Source of the DNA: Neelides folsomi
Taxonomy: Eukaryota; Arthropoda; Collembola; Neelipleona; Neelidae
Length of the DNA stretch: 64,000 bases
Assembly (NCBI GenBank): GCA_034687125.1
Contig: JAQGBZ010000223.1
Location: 39,746 to 103,745, forward strand
Direction: 5' to 3'
Each line of letters opens with the position of its first letter. Within the stretch, counting starts at the first letter, position 1. Shown piece by piece: positions 14,201-29,200 of the stretch. The position numbers and the translations under genes were made by a program. The notes beneath the pieces are model-generated. The model saw nothing but the letters and a program-made list of their open reading frames with translations. It did no database searches and was not told where the DNA came from.

Positions 14201-17200
14201 GCAAATGAAGAACCCCCATTTGTGGCATCCACCAAACAACCATTTAAATGCATTTGATGTCTTCCTCTCCCAGGAGAAATAAAAAATAATTTAGCCCATT
14301 TCCCTCTTCCCCAACTACAGTAAGAGGAAATTTGTCCTAATTTAAATATTAAAAGCACAGGGGTTATTTAATACAACTACCTTGAACTACACAAGGTCCA
14401 TTAAAACTGTCGTTAAATCTTTCCCTCCCAATTTAATCCCACTACCCATTGTTGGCTTCGTACTTTGTACTTTCGACCAATTAACTTGAAGGAAGTACAA
14501 AAGAAGAAAAAGAACAACTCAAACCATATTATTTAATGAATACGTATTTAGCAGAGAATTCAATTTTTTATTATTTCGCAGGTCTTTCAATGTTAAACCA
14601 GCGGTGAAGAAGAAATGGCTAATTCCACTGCTTTGTTATACATATCTCTTCTAGTGGATACAGATTTGATGAGTGTCAATCAATGTTTTACTTTTTGCAT
14701 TAAAAAATATAAAAAAATCAAATAATGAATTGGAACGTTGAACATGATCGGAAGAGGTGAAGTGGACAGGGGTATCAATAAGCTATCAACCTCTCTGGAA
14801 TTTTATGAAGTTAGCAAAAAGCAAGATTCTTTGGCCTGTTGGAGGAAAAACTCTATCCCCTGCAATGTATTCATTTCATTCATTTGCATAATTATTATAT
14901 TCTAAGATGCTCTAAACTTGAATGAAGATAAATATCGATTTTATCACTTTTTAACTTGTGATCAACAAAACATGCATATTATACACTCATTAGACTTCTT
15001 GAGGCGAACATGCGATCTGATACAATTCACACTCACTTTCTATGAAGACTATTATACATATTAACCATTGAGGTTGCATGTTTCTCCATAACACCTTTCA
15101 GGTACTTGTGAATGTGCATTATACTGTTAGTTAATATGTTTAAAGTATTTAATGATAATGATTGAAGCTAATATATTTTCAATGACTTCTTTTCCTTACA
15201 TATTTGGCCAATGCAATTAAAAGAGATGGAATAATTAGGAGGAATAAGGAAAGATGATTAAAGCAAAAGTTCATCCGCCATTTCCTCACTTATGAATTCT
15301 TCAATGAGATTATCTCATCTCTTAATTGCCAAATGCTCACTTAATGATCCTCAACGAAAAAATTGCAAAGTGACTTTCCTTAATCTTCCTCTTTCCTTTT
15401 TTTCTCCTTGCTTCTTGAACCGTGGCAAAGGTGAGGAAGAGCTATAAAACCATCTTAAAACTTGTTCTCTTATTTAAACAAACGATTTAACGAGATTTAA
15501 ATGATCCATCGTTTAGAATTTAGATCGCGTAATTTAATAAATATTTTTATTACATTTTGATAAGCAACATTTTGAAAATTCCTCAGTTTGAACTGTTTTG
15601 ACTTTCCCTTGAGGTGAATGAATTCAACCAATTGAGAAGACTATCATATTCTAAAGGATGGAAATTTTGAATGTCTCTCCAATTTAAACAGTTATTTATA
15701 ATCATTTAAGTTATTAATGCTCTAAAGGTTTTCAATATGCATGATCAACCGTCATGGATTTGTTAAATATCATGCGGATAGATTCATTTATTGTTGGTTC
15801 AAATGAAGAATCATTCTAGACATGGAATTAATGAGCACCTGATTGTATGACTGTCTGTGGTAAGTTAAAGCTCATTTGGTCCCTTCTACATTGGCCTTTC
15901 CAAGGTACATTGTCTAAGGCATGGATGTCCTATTGATCCGATCCACATCTGCAGATGAAGAACAAAGGGGAGTGGGAATTCCTACGGAGCCGTCGGCCAT
16001 TGATGCATGTATTTGTTGAATAAATAGATTCAAATCATGTGCCTCTCCCAATTCATGATGAGACCAGACGGAGGCATCTTAAGAAGAGAACCTGCGGAAC
16101 CAACAACGTGAGGAAAACAATTTCATTTGTTCGGGCAGATGCTCACCAAGGCCCTGAAGGGACTCGGGAGAGACTTTCCATATGTCGGACACGTGCCATG
16201 GGAACATCTGCTGTGCCTTTAGCTCCTGCCCCACTACTTGTGAAAATGGAGTAATTTAGGGGTTGATAACAGGAAGCTGGTCAATCTAAGAGGGGATGGG
16301 GAACTCCAGAAAGATAACTAAAGCATATACTTTATATGAGAAGAATATTAAAATGATTGAATTTCATCCTCCGGATTTTCGTAGGCCAATTTACCTTCGC
16401 GTTAAGTAACAATTTCATGACATGGAAGCCGAGATAATCACCTCTTCCTTCTTTTATTTCAATGCCGCAATTTGGGGAAATCTTTCCAGGCGTGAATACT
16501 GTTAATGATCCATATAGAATCTCCACTGTTCCTAATCTCTTTTAGCATTTTAAAAATAATAAAAGAATGTTTCTTTTAGGTTGTAACAAAACATACATAA
16601 ACACATGCATAATATATACGTAAAAGGTGTTTAGGATAGACATTTTACTCTACTTGCTTTAAACTTACATAATATATATACTATTGTACCTTATAATAAT
16701 AGTAAGAAAGATGGCTGTAATTATGGTTAGTGAATATATTTGGTAGCTACCTAAATGATATTTTAATTGAATTGAATTGAATTTATATGATAGATACATA
16801 CGTAGTAGGTATCTACCTAGTATAGATAGTTATGGTACATAATTAAATATGCTGTAAAAATCAAGCTATATGGTTTCTTTTTACAATGAGTGTAATATAT
16901 TACATGGATTCTTAAAGAATATAATTTCAAATTAAATTTATGCTTATCTTTTTGGAATATGAAATATCTTCAACTCTATTTCTATTTTGCGGCGTAGCAA
17001 ATAATTAAATTAATTTTATTTATCAAATCAAGAAATCGATTTAATCTTTAAAATTAAAAGAAACCATGTGAGGTTATCATTATGACTTATGAGATACAAT
17101 CCCCAGAGGCCGGAGAAAAAAGTTTGGAAAAGTAATCATTCGTGGGAAAGATTAAAATTGATTTTGGTTCTAAAGTAAAACTCCTGATGTTGGTTGAATC

Positions 17201-20200
17201 TCAGTCAGATAAAATAATAAATTAAATATGAAGGAGATGCAGAAATTACGAGTTTGATTTCTTCGAACAACTCGTTTGCCGTAATATCAGAATATGATTA
17301 AATAATAAAGACTCATCTGAGTTCATTGCAATCGACTTGAAACCTCAACCGATACACATAACAATTGAATAGATACGAAATGTATGTATTACTTATAAAA
17401 TATATTGGATATTGGAATAAGGAATCAGAGTTGGAAGATTTACGCATTTGGCCTCATCAATTTCATTAGCTCACCTTTGGATAATTGAGGAAGCTGAAAT
17501 GGTTTCTGCACTAAAATGAGTTTGAGTCTGAGAGTCAGTGAACTGACTGGTATTTCAAATTCATTTAATATTTTCTCAAATTATTCCTCCAATTGATGAT
17601 AATTTTTGAATTTGTTTAAGGTTTAGTATTTATGTGCCTAGGTATAGTAAATGGAAATAATGTTGGTTCGGACTTTTGGTTTAAAAGTTTCCACGATGGA
17701 CAGTTGGGACAATTGACGAATGATTTAAAGAAAGGTCGAAGAACCATCTGAGTTTGTTCAGGGGCTAATATAAATTGCAATGTTTAGAACACTGGGATTG
17801 CAAAAACTCTTTAAAAAAGAGAAATGGTTCCCGAGGGCTCCGGAAGACTTGCATTGCATACACATCAGTAGGTCTGGTTTTATGAAGCATACAATAGCTC
17901 CTTACATTACATAAGGTCCCTCGTAGAAGGCAGAGCAATCAACTCATCTCTATTAAGTCACTCTAATCTCACTCACGTTCAAACAAAAGTCTTTCCATAC
18001 TCAAAATCCACTGTCTTCTCTCAAGAGTTTCGTCATTCCGATTTTCGTGGAGTAGAATTGTAATTTATGGCCTCCTTATCTTCAGCATCAAATCTCGATT
18101 CGAGTCTTGTCTCAGCCGAGTATAAAAAAGGAAGGTTCAAGCCGAATATATCCTCAACTTATAAAGTTGATTGGCCACCTTCCTCAACCCGTCTCGCGTC
18201 TGCCAGACTCGTCTTTTTTCCTCTTTCATCAAACAAAATTGTCAAAGTACGAGTCATTCAATTATCGACATTATCCATGTTTTCCTATCCTCTCAAACAT
18301 CAATTTTTATGCAGTCTTTTGTAAATTTACTTTTTTAATTGGCACATTTTGCATAATTGGAAACAATCCAATTTGCTCATCTTGGGAATTCTTAACGACT
18401 TGCAAATAAATATGTATAACGATAAGTACCATCGTTACAATATACCATGAACAGAATAGTTTGACCACTTTAGGTAGCAAATTCAACAACCATTTAAGGC
18501 TCTACTACCTTATTATCTTCAAATATGCTCAAAGATTTAATTAGGAGAATACGAGCTAAATTAAATATTAATTTTGAAAAATTCCAAAGGTTCCTAACCT
18601 CTAATCCAACTACTAGTAGACATGGAGTAAGAGATCGTTTAACAGATCTAAAGGTAAAATTTGCACCTTTAACGAGCATAATTGCATATTTGTAATTGAG
18701 AAATGTCGCCATAACTTTTGATTTGATCCATCATGCATCGCCTCGCATTCAACAAGCAAATCTCGCGTAATTTCGAATTTAATCGTATAAAAGGTGGATG
18801 GCAATTTCCACAGACAACCATTTTCCTTCATCATTAAGTCGATTAAGGCTCGAGTTTTGGAGTTCCCATTCAATCTGACAAGACATCTAATTAATTCCAT
18901 CATCCATCATCCTTATTTATCTCCTAATGCATAATTTCCCCATAAGATATAGCTAAATGACGGCTGGGTATGTCCACATGTTCCTATTACTAATAAAGTA
19001 TAATATGGGCCTTATAAAGATCTGAACAGTAGGTTGTAAGGGAGATCATAATAATAACAATAATAAGACTTACTGTGAGAAGCTACAATGCCCTCTTATA
19101 TCACCCATGAAAAGAGTGCAGGGAAGATTAAAACGATTGTCTCGTTCTAATATTCACAATGCCGCTAAGCCCATTCTTTCCCACTCAGTCTTCGAACATG
19201 ATCTACCTATTAAACTTTTGCCCTCTCTTCACAGTCTCTTTTCTGACTCACAAGTAAGTTCGTTGAGAAGACATAAAGAGGAATTACTCTGGAGATTTCC
19301 CCAATTTAAAAATAGTTCATATTGTCTAGAAGAGCAATTAATGTAATTATCCTCAAATTTGACTCTCTCCTACTCAATCTTCCCTCGAGATTTTAATACT
19401 CCTTTTAGAGAGTGAAACTTCAAATTCGTCTTCAAATGGGACTCTTTTAAGGCAAAATATAATGAGTTTGGGAATAATTGATATTATACTATATTGACTA
19501 CTTGCGATTATTAGATGAAGAACATATATCAATAAAACAATGAGTGAGATATTCTATACGGCTCAATGGCTTGAAGAGATGAATATTACAAACATATAGT
19601 CATATTACTTATTGTTAGAAAAACATGAACCAAAGGCTTGTCGTTTGACTACAAACTGCAATTTAAAAAAATTGAAGGATCCTTACCTTTCTCCATTCGA
19701 GTACTCATCAGCTGACGACGTGAGAAAATGACCAACAGTTCCAATTTCACCCTTCTCAACCTGAAAACCAACAGAGTTCATTAGAATTCCACGCATTTTA
19801 ATAAATCGACTCATCATCTACGGATCAACATGGTTTAAATGGCGAAGCTCAAGGATGGAGAAACAAGTGGGCCAGGAAATATTCATCTCCAACTGTATAT
19901 AATATAGATGAGAGATTTTGAGTGACGATGAGCATATCGGGAGTTAATCCTCGCTCACAGTCACATCTCAGATTCGAAGAGTTTGAAGGAAATCATTCAA
20001 AGATTTCTCTCAACATTTATGACTCGTCACAGAGGAAAGAAAGAAAGCTGGAACGAAAGGAACCCGTGAATCTCAACGTTCTGATCGGATGCCTTCACAA
20101 AGATAGAAGAGATCATTTCACATTTGACTCAATTATCCTTTGGGCTCGGTTAAAGTAAATGAATTAGGGTTAGGGTGCCTCGATCTACTTCAAAAATTGA

Positions 20201-23200
20201 TGTTGGCCATGTGATAATTTTAACCTTTCACACCTGTAAAATTCATCCTTGGCAAAATTATAAAATTCATTCTAAAATTGGCCAAATGACATCTTTTTAA
20301 ATATATTTTTAAACCTAGAATTTTCATTTTTAGCAACAGGTGGTTGTATGGATTTAGAGTTGAGAAAATGATTGGATATGAAAATGGGCGGGTGGGGTGA
20401 TCGGAAGGAATGTTTCACGTTTCGTTTCTCTTCCTTAACTACCTTCCATCTCTCAATCTCACTCGAAAGAAAAAGTTGAGGGGGTTTCGTGCTATAAGAA
20501 ATTTTATGAAAAAATTTCTGTCTTCGTGATCAAACTTTATTTCTGCGAATAAAATTTCTCGCCTCCTCTTGTAGTAAAAAGGAATTTCATTGAGAAACCC
20601 TGATTTCTATCTCTAAGTGTGTTGTGTTGAAACTCAAGTACTCTGATTTCTACTTAAAGAATCTGTTCAACAAGAGGACGCATGTACATATAATATATAA
20701 ATAAACACAACAATGCGGTTTACAACAATTGTTCCGCAAACCTCCTTCCGTATCTTAATAGGGCTTCTCTCTATTTCTTAATTCTACTTCAGCTATTATA
20801 TGATAAATCACGATGAATGAAAATTAAGATTTCAATAAAACTTCAGTAATATCCCAAAAGCTTATATTAAATAAATTACATTCTGCTGTTTGCCTTTAAA
20901 AGTAAAAGTATGAGAAAGAAATAATTTTTTATTGCCAACTTGGTAAAAAAGTTCATTGATGATCAAATAATACAAGTAATAAAATGTAATTGATTTTTAG
21001 AGCGATTTATGTAATAGCAAAATGCTTCCTATAAGTTTTATTCTTCAAGAATAATTTTTGCAATACTTCAATATTTCTCATTGAGTATACTGTATGCCTA
21101 TAGCCATATGAAATTGATAAAAAGTCCCCAAAATGAACTGAAATATTTGAAAATGAAATATTTTGTTTGTGAATCCTTGAGAGTGAAATGTAATTAAGAG
21201 GTCAATGATCTGATTGCAAATGAGAGAAGCTTGAGAGGACAAACGGACTCTGACGACAATAAAATGTTATTTAGGGAAATTACTATGGACCATTTTGTAA
21301 AGGATCAAAACATAACTGTAAGTCATGAAGATATGAAAGATATGGCGAATATGGAAAGACGACGAGGCTCCAATGGTAATTCATAAGAGTCGTCAGGAGA
21401 TCCTTAGGAGTTTCCTGAGTCCACAAATCACAAGAGTTAGGTTTTTCATGCCCACCACGTCTCCCCTTCAACTATCCCATTCCTCTCGTCCAGCTGTCCG
21501 GCCTTTAATTATATTACGATACGATGGGGAGAAATGTGTAATGGGCGACAGAGATGATTTGTCCCTCAGTGCCATTTAAATCCCCAGTCGCTGGCGGAGA
21601 AAGCTAATGATAAAACGAGGATCGGATTGGGATGTAAAACAAGAGTCTGAGTCTCCTAATCCCTCAGCATCATCTCCCATCTCTTTAATCCAAGCCCAAG
21701 AAGGTAAACATACCGAGTTGATTCGCATTATTATGTATGACAAATCATATGCATCAGGCTCCCCGTTAGTTCCTTTCATTCCCTCAAGCTCAATGGAAGA
21801 CCAAACAAGTTCTTGGGCATGTTTGCCAATGGGCCTCCTCGTTTATTTATCCCAAGTCGCCAAACTCATCATTCTCACTATTCCTCGCTTTTCAACAGAG
21901 AGACAGCTCGGTGGAGAAAATTCACCATTGATGCTAAAGACCATTTAAAACTTTGGGGATTTGAACCACTAAAATTGAGTTTCAATCACATTACCAAATC
22001 TCCCGTAATAATTCAAATTCCATTTGATTCCAACGGGATTCCGAGACGACAAGGTGTTGAGGCAGTAAAGTATTTACATCTATTATCTGTAGTTACATAT
22101 AGTCATTCCATCATTCCCCTCATGCCCTCGTCGAGACTTCTTTGGTTTGACATGGGTGAGTTGATTAGAAAAGGAGACTTGATACAAAGAACATATTTGA
22201 GGAATCATTTCAATTCATTCCCAATACCTTTTCGCAAAGGAAGAAGGAGCAAGTGGAAAGTGCAGACTAATGCCGACAGTTCAACTGTTTCTCCCGAACG
22301 CTCAAGTTCAAAAAGGTGTTTACACTTGGACAATATTGGTAAGTGGTGTAGAGGAAGAAGTTTTTCCCTCACTGTTGTATTCCTAATTGCAAGTCCAACT
22401 AAATTTCCTCAATAAAAAGCATACTTAGGAAGGAATGCGGGAGAAAAACCACCTCATTCACTTAATCCTCTTCTGAGAGTGAGTGACGAAGCGGAGATTT
22501 GTCAAGATGGCTCGAGATGTGCACACCTCTTAAGTTGCGCCAAATAAGAACGGCAGTTGATGGAATCTCTTTGCAAAACCCCAATTCATACATATAATAT
22601 GTCCTTCCACACTATATAACATACACCATAATATTAATAATACTTATACTGTCCTACCCATAAATCTATATAAGTATATTATATAGGAGAGGGTGAGACC
22701 TTTTCCCCTTAAGTTAATGTGTTGATGGCGGAAGGATGAAATCTTTTCAGAGCTTTGGGGACACGTCGGTAAAAACTGCGTTGTGAAGTACAATAACCTT
22801 GCATCAAGGCCGTCTTCCCGCATCTCAATTCCTCAATGCGGCTTTTAATGCTCCTGACTCATAGAGTGGGAGAGTCCTGGAGTTTGATCGTGAAAGAATA
22901 TCAACAAGAGTGTTGAGTCCAAATGGATTCCAGCACGCACGCCAGTTCCATGAACTCAAATCCATCATGACTTTTTCTACCTTTTATCTTTGGTGTGTGA
23001 CACGTAGCTTGAAATAATAGAGAGGCGCTGAGGGAGTTGATATGGGATGAGTTGTGTAATTACATATTGCTCCGTTTCCTCATTTCATCCTCATTTTTTT
23101 ACCTTTGAACGCACGAGTTATACAACTGAGCAGGTTTAATCTGAGAGTTGTTTATTAGCCAAGTAAATAAATAAGAAAGACCTTAAGGATGTAAAAACTA

Positions 23201-26200
23201 ATTGTGTTATTTAAAATTTTAGAATGGAATAATGGTCAGGAAAGTAATTAAAATATCATTACTCGTGTGTCAAACAAGGAAAGAACTTAAATTTACATTT
23301 CGCAAGAAAAACCTGATAAAAAATTGGTGATCTTGTGCAAATCGTTCTATTTATGGAGCGATTGTTTTATTAACATAGGTTTAAATATGTTAAGAGATCT
23401 TAAAAAGTAAAACATTAAATAGAAAAAGGATTTGGATGTAAAGAATTGAGTCAAACGGTTTACAGTTAGTTTCAATAAAATTAAAATGCATATTTAACAT
23501 ATACCTACTTTTGCATAATCGCTTTAGCACACTTTGAGTGCACAATAAAATTCATCTATCTTGTTCTCATTCAGCAAATTGTAAATTCAAATTAAAAACA
23601 TTGACAATTTGACAATGGGGTGGTAATAACCTGTACAATGATGGTACTTTATTGCACACACGAGTGGTTAATACTAAATACGAGTTTTTTTCCTTCTTAA
23701 TAATACAAGTTTTACTTTTCAACTTTAAAATTCTATCGTAATGAATCGATGAAATAATCAAGGCTTGCATAATGGTTTGTAATTAGCAATTAGCAATTAG
23801 CCTATTATGGAATTAAAACTGGAACTACGAGGAGTTGAGCATTCGAAGAATTTCCACTTGGGGTAAAAAAGAGTAGAAGTTCGGGAAGTGATGATTTCCT
23901 TAATTGAAGTGATAGGAGCAAGTGCGGTGATATTTAATTCTGCAAATCTATAACACTCCTTGGCACTTTAATACTCGATCTGAGGAATGAAAAGTGGATG
24001 AGCGGAAAAGCTCGTCTTCCCTTTGCTATACATATTATTTGATACCTTCTCTGTTAATAATAATCCCCAAGGCTCGGCTGCTACACGACATTTCTGATAA
24101 ATTAAGATCCATAACGGTACTCATTACAGCCAATTTCGCAACCGGTTCAGAACAAAGGTCCATTACAATGAAACATATAATGGTCAAACTGAGGCCCTCA
24201 GCATGCTCCATTCAAATTCAGTCGTACAATTCATTAACATTATTATGTATTAGACCCTAATGTTCGTCTGGAGCCCGATCTTTCGGCCTCGAGCTCAAGA
24301 GGTGTGAAATGTGGTACATAATAATACTTCTTACAGATCTGCAACTCGTAAAATGAAAGACATCGAGACCCATTTGCCTGGCGGACTTTTACTAAAACAC
24401 TTTCATAAAGGCCAATGGGTCGAAACTCCTCTTCCTTAATTTCAAGCTAAATCTCAATTAAAAAGCAATTAATAAAAGTGCCCTCTTCACGACCTCGCTT
24501 CCAAGAATTAAACATATTAAAGAGTTCAAATGAGAAATCCTTCCTTCATTTCCTGCCCATTTTCAACTTCTTTCGCTCCAAGCTTCATTTCCTCCAATTG
24601 ATACTTACAAATTTACAATTGTTAAGTAAATGGGGATAATTGTTCAATGTTTAAATAACAGCTTACCTTTGAATGGTGTTCGAGTGATTCGTTGTGATTG
24701 CTGGGCGAGGGCGAAGTGCTGGAAATTGACATTGCCGTCATGGAGGAGTGACTAGAAGAGTTCCGAGAAATAGATTCACTTGAGGAGACGAAGACGGTTT
24801 CTTCTGCTCTGCCCCCTTGTGGTCCTCCTGGATTCGGTCCAAGGGCCACTTGACCCGTCGGTTGTTCTCTTAAACGCCCAGTGTAAGGTGGCAACGACAG
24901 CTGAAGACGATTGGAGGGAAATGGAGAATCTTTCTCAAGCCCTGACCCCTCCTTCATTGACCCGTTCATATTGGGGACTTGGGGCTGTGGGAAGTTTGGA
25001 CTTTCCGGTGAATTGGGCCCCTTCCCAGTGTGTCTTTCGTAATAGGACAAAAGGGCCTTTTTCTGGATGGCTTTAAGTGTCATGTCAGCAACTCGGTGTT
25101 TCTTATCCGGGTCAAGGTAAGTGTAGGAGATTGAACCATTTTCTCCAAATCCGTTCCAAAATTCCTTCTCGTCCCTTTTCTGCCTCTGACTTTGATGAGG
25201 AGATTGCGGAACGGCGGGTTCTCTCAAGCAATTGAGTGACGAGGACTTGGCAAATCTATCATTGGCATTTGAACAAACAGAAGCCTCGTTGTTTGAAATC
25301 GGCAGTTGGGGCTGAGGCGTTGGAGTGGGTTTGGAATGGTTCCCAACCTGTTGCTGTGACTGTTGCTCCAGCTCTTGAATCCTCTCTGCCACTGACGGGG
25401 GTTTACTCGTGTCGATAATGGGCGAAGTTTGGGTTTGGGCCGTGGAATCGACCTGAGCGGGGGAAGGAATGGGCAATGGGGTCAACTTCCTTCTTGAGTT
25501 TTTCGGGGATGTATAAGGCCTCGTGTAAGTGCTCAAAGGGAACTTTTTCAAATTGGGCGATGGGGACTCCTGTCGGCCCTTCTTCCCACTCATCATGTTT
25601 TCCATGATCTCCGACTGTTTCCCGTCCAATTTCCCACTCAGGGTTGAATTCGGTCTTTGACGTTGTTGTTGAATGAGTCGCTGTTCCAGAAGCCTAGCTT
25701 GCAACGGCGAGGAGGAAACGTGAATTGACTGGACAGGAGTGGGCGGGAGACTCAAGTCGCTGGCTGAACCGCCGAGCTTCAAAGTTTCGTTTCCAGAACT
25801 GTTACTCGAAGAGTTTGTCACAACGGTCGTGACCGAATCGCGACCGCTCCGGGAGTCTGAAGGGATGAGCGGGGGACCCGAGAGTCCGTCGTCCTCTCCC
25901 GACCAGAACTGGTGGTTTGCCTCGCTCTCACGACGCAACTGGTCCAAGAAAGGAGTCCCGCTCCCTATGTAGGACGAACACTCACTGGAGATGTAAGAAT
26001 GGTAGCCTTCCGACTGAGCATACTGACTCATCATCTCCTCATACTTCTTCGCATAGAGCTCGAGATCTTCCTGCGTCAACGGCTTCCCTCCATCCCCCAA
26101 GTCCCGCTCGGGCGGTGAAGGGATGTTGTATTCCTTCTCGCCCCCTGCAAACACTTCACTCCCGATGAAGTCACGATAGCGGAGGGGCGGCGGGAGAATC

Positions 26201-29200
26201 CCGCCCTTCCCATCACCAGCCCGTTCACATCGCTCCATGACAGTCTTAAGCTGTTGGGTAAACGCCTGGTTCATTCGTTTCATATAGGGTCGAGAATAGG
26301 TCGGAGGTTTTTCTTTGGGGTAGTCGGTCTGGTCAGTCCAGGATTTGCTCCTTGAGCTTCCTGTGCTCACCACGAGCTTCTTCCCCTCCCCGGCAGGGTC
26401 AATTTGCGGGGCCGAGGAGTCGGGAATGGGCCAAGAAGGGTATTTTTCATGCCCAGGGCCGTAGCGAATGGACTTGAGAGAAGAACTGTCTCTCACTGGA
26501 GCACCTGTTTTCCCGTCCTCCTGTCCCATCCAACTAGACATTTTCCCAAGACCGGAGGATTCCGAGCGGAGTTTCGCAACGAACTTCTCATTCGAAAGCT
26601 CGAGAGTCGGGAGGATGTCGGGGATCGACTTGTGTCGTCGTGTGGAGCAGTGGGCTGGCGGAGTCGACCGACGCTTCCCTTCCTTCTTCTTGTAGATTTC
26701 CTCAGTGGGCGGGAGGGTCAATGTGGGCTGTTGGAGGTTCGGAGCCGAAGAGGCGCTGCACAACTTCTGGCCAATGCTCTCGTAGATATTCGGGACAGAG
26801 CCTTTCCTTCGACTTGTGACTTCGATCCCATGTCTCAACCTCGCTTCCCTTTCCACATTGCTCAAGGTAGTCAGAGGAGTCTCGACTGGGTTTCTCAAAC
26901 TGGGACTCGACTTGGCAGTCACAACCTGGTCATAGTTTGAAGAGTGGGAACGGGAGGAAATACTCAGACCTGGCGAACGTGGTACGGACGTCGATCGTGG
27001 CAGACCTGATGAACGCGGAAGGGTCGAGGAGTCTACAGACGACTTCTTGTGGAAATCTCCTCCACTTGGCCGAATCCCACCGTAGACTCCAGTCGCTCCT
27101 ACCTTCGTCTTCTCCGCACTCCAAATCGAGAGCCTGTGGAAAGATCCATTTAGGTTAGCATTTTTATTTAGGAATGGGTTGAGGAAGAGCCATTAGGCCT
27201 AACTGATAATTCCTCTTTTTAATGGTGATGCTCCTTTCAATTATAAATGCAAGGACTTTGCAAGCCCTGCATTCATCGTCTCAATCTCTCTATGTGGGAT
27301 ATCCATTTAGCCATATTAGTCTCTTTAAATAACCAAGGAATATTGCAATGCATGGAGGGATTCAAATGAGAGTGCTTATTCGGTTCTGTTAAGAATTCAC
27401 ACATGGAATTCTCATATCGCTCGACAAATGTTCAATTTAATTTTCTCTTAAGAGTTTATCTACGCAAAAATGAACACGGTTTGATATGAATTAGAAACCA
27501 GAGTGAAGGCTTTGAGCTTGGCGAAAAGATTTGTAGATTCTCCATTTCTCTTTTCGGTCGTGAATGCCATTATGAGGAGAGCTTTCATTAATCTAATCAC
27601 CGCGTAATCAATATATACAAAACAGTACACACGTTGATGTTTATGGGCACAGAGTCTCTGGCTATGTGCTTTAAGATAATAAAATGAATTTCCATGCAGT
27701 CATTTACATCTTGTCAAGAGTTGACGAGTATGAAAAATATTTCAAAGGGTCTGGAAAGCTCGTGAAGCTAAATATAAATTCATTTCAGACGTCTAACAAA
27801 TTGACTGTTATTTATTGTTTACACTACAAATTAATCAAAAAGAAATTAAATAAAGGACATTTCCCATAAACAAAATAGCTAGAATGTTTAAATTCTAAAT
27901 AGTATTACCTATGGTAGTTTGTGACTGGAGGTGAATTTAAATCCAAACCAAACTTCAAACCAAAACTAGTATTAAATAAAACATGAACACAAAACCACTT
28001 GAAAACTGACTGATCTCGAGACTTTCAAATTCCACACAAGCGGCGGTGAATGCGAGTTAACGTGTTTGACCTCAGCTCCTAATTTTCTCACTCGATCCGC
28101 CCACACAACCGAAAAGTCTTATGTTATAAACCAGGGAACAAGGAAGTGGGAAAGTTATAATTCTGGATCCGGCAATTGGTAATGGTCGGAATGGGCGAGT
28201 TCCGAACGGCCTTGCAAAGGCCGTTGAGAACCGAGAATGTGAATAATGTATTGACCCACGGTGGCCCGGCGTTTGGATCGAGGAGTGTGGGGCCGAAGTT
28301 CCTGCGGAGGGAGGCAGGAGAGAACTGTCAAGCGAGCCACATTCATCCCTTTTAGAGACCATTTGGTTGTTGTAGGAAGGTGGTGGTGGGTATAGGAAAG
28401 GTAGTAAAGAATTCGTCCTCATCGGGATGTTCGCCCACTTGAAGGTAGTCCCTTCCTGAGGCAAGGAATGCCCTTCCTATCCAATCTGTTGCCATCGCCG
28501 CCCCAACTCCTGGCAACAATGTCCACTGCTCTCATTGAAGAATCCTCAAGAGATGAGGATGGAGGTTGAGGTGGCTCGTATTAGCCACCAAACATTTATT
28601 ACCTCCTTCCACTCGGCTATCAACGAACCGCCTACAAAGAGGATCCACAACCCACCAACAAACAAATTAAGGCTCCGGAGTATATCTCATATATACCGAT
28701 TATATAATCCCTTCGAATTCCACACATACCTCCTTAAAACAAACCGCATACCAATATTCCTAATACTATCCTGCCTTCAATAAATTTCCCTCCACTTCCA
28801 CTTTCCAAATTATGCTTCATTTGAGCCTTTTAAGGTTCTTCCTATATAATCCCAAGTAAAGTTATATCATGTACACCCATAATTTACTCTTTGTCCAGGC
28901 TTCTATGTGTATTGATCATGTCAAGTGTATTTTAATGGGAAATTTATGAACCAAATCGAGTTCAATTCTTCGAACTCTTCAAATTGACCTCAACTTACAG
29001 AGCTTTACAAATGGGAATATAATACCAAGAGTTGATGTGCAGTATATTTGTATCTTAGGTCCATGAAGACATATAATATACTAACGTAAATAAACATGCA
29101 TACAAAATAACTTAAGCCCAAGTTTGTATTTTTGTCTTAATAAAATTAAAAAAAGTTTAAGAGGAATGGTATTTGTCTTTATATAATCTACAAACATTAA

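Larger units (their letters stand above)
6618..19686 (-). other. 13-kb intron, no recognisable gene
   Basis: AT-rich sequence with GTAAGG donor and tttccag acceptor. It contains short microsatellites (trinucleotide runs near 10663-10687 and a four-copy AATTG run at 16765-16783). Open frames of 60 to 113 codons at 8616, 10856, 11687 and 18107 show no known motif and no splice support, so I treat them as chance. Confidence 0.65.
19761..24666 (-). other. 4.9-kb intron with an unexplained plus-strand frame
   Basis: The intron has donor GTAAGC and acceptor ttttcag. It is mostly featureless, except for a GC-richer stretch at about 21600-22420 with overlapping plus-strand frames, listed separately, and a three-copy AATTAGC repeat at 23781-23801. 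Confidence 0.65.

Noticed and set aside
20164..20175. Two TTAGGG units
   Set aside because: Only two copies, not enough for an interstitial telomeric array; arthropods usually use TTAGG.
21955..21972. ggatttgaacc, resembling a tRNA T-loop on the minus strand
   Set aside because: The flanking bases do not form the T-stem, and no acceptor stem or A box is found around it.
26404..26940. 178-codon plus-strand open frame
   Set aside because: It lies wholly within the main Shroom-like exon on the opposite strand and mirrors its coding bias; the minus frame has splice sites and conserved-looking blocks.
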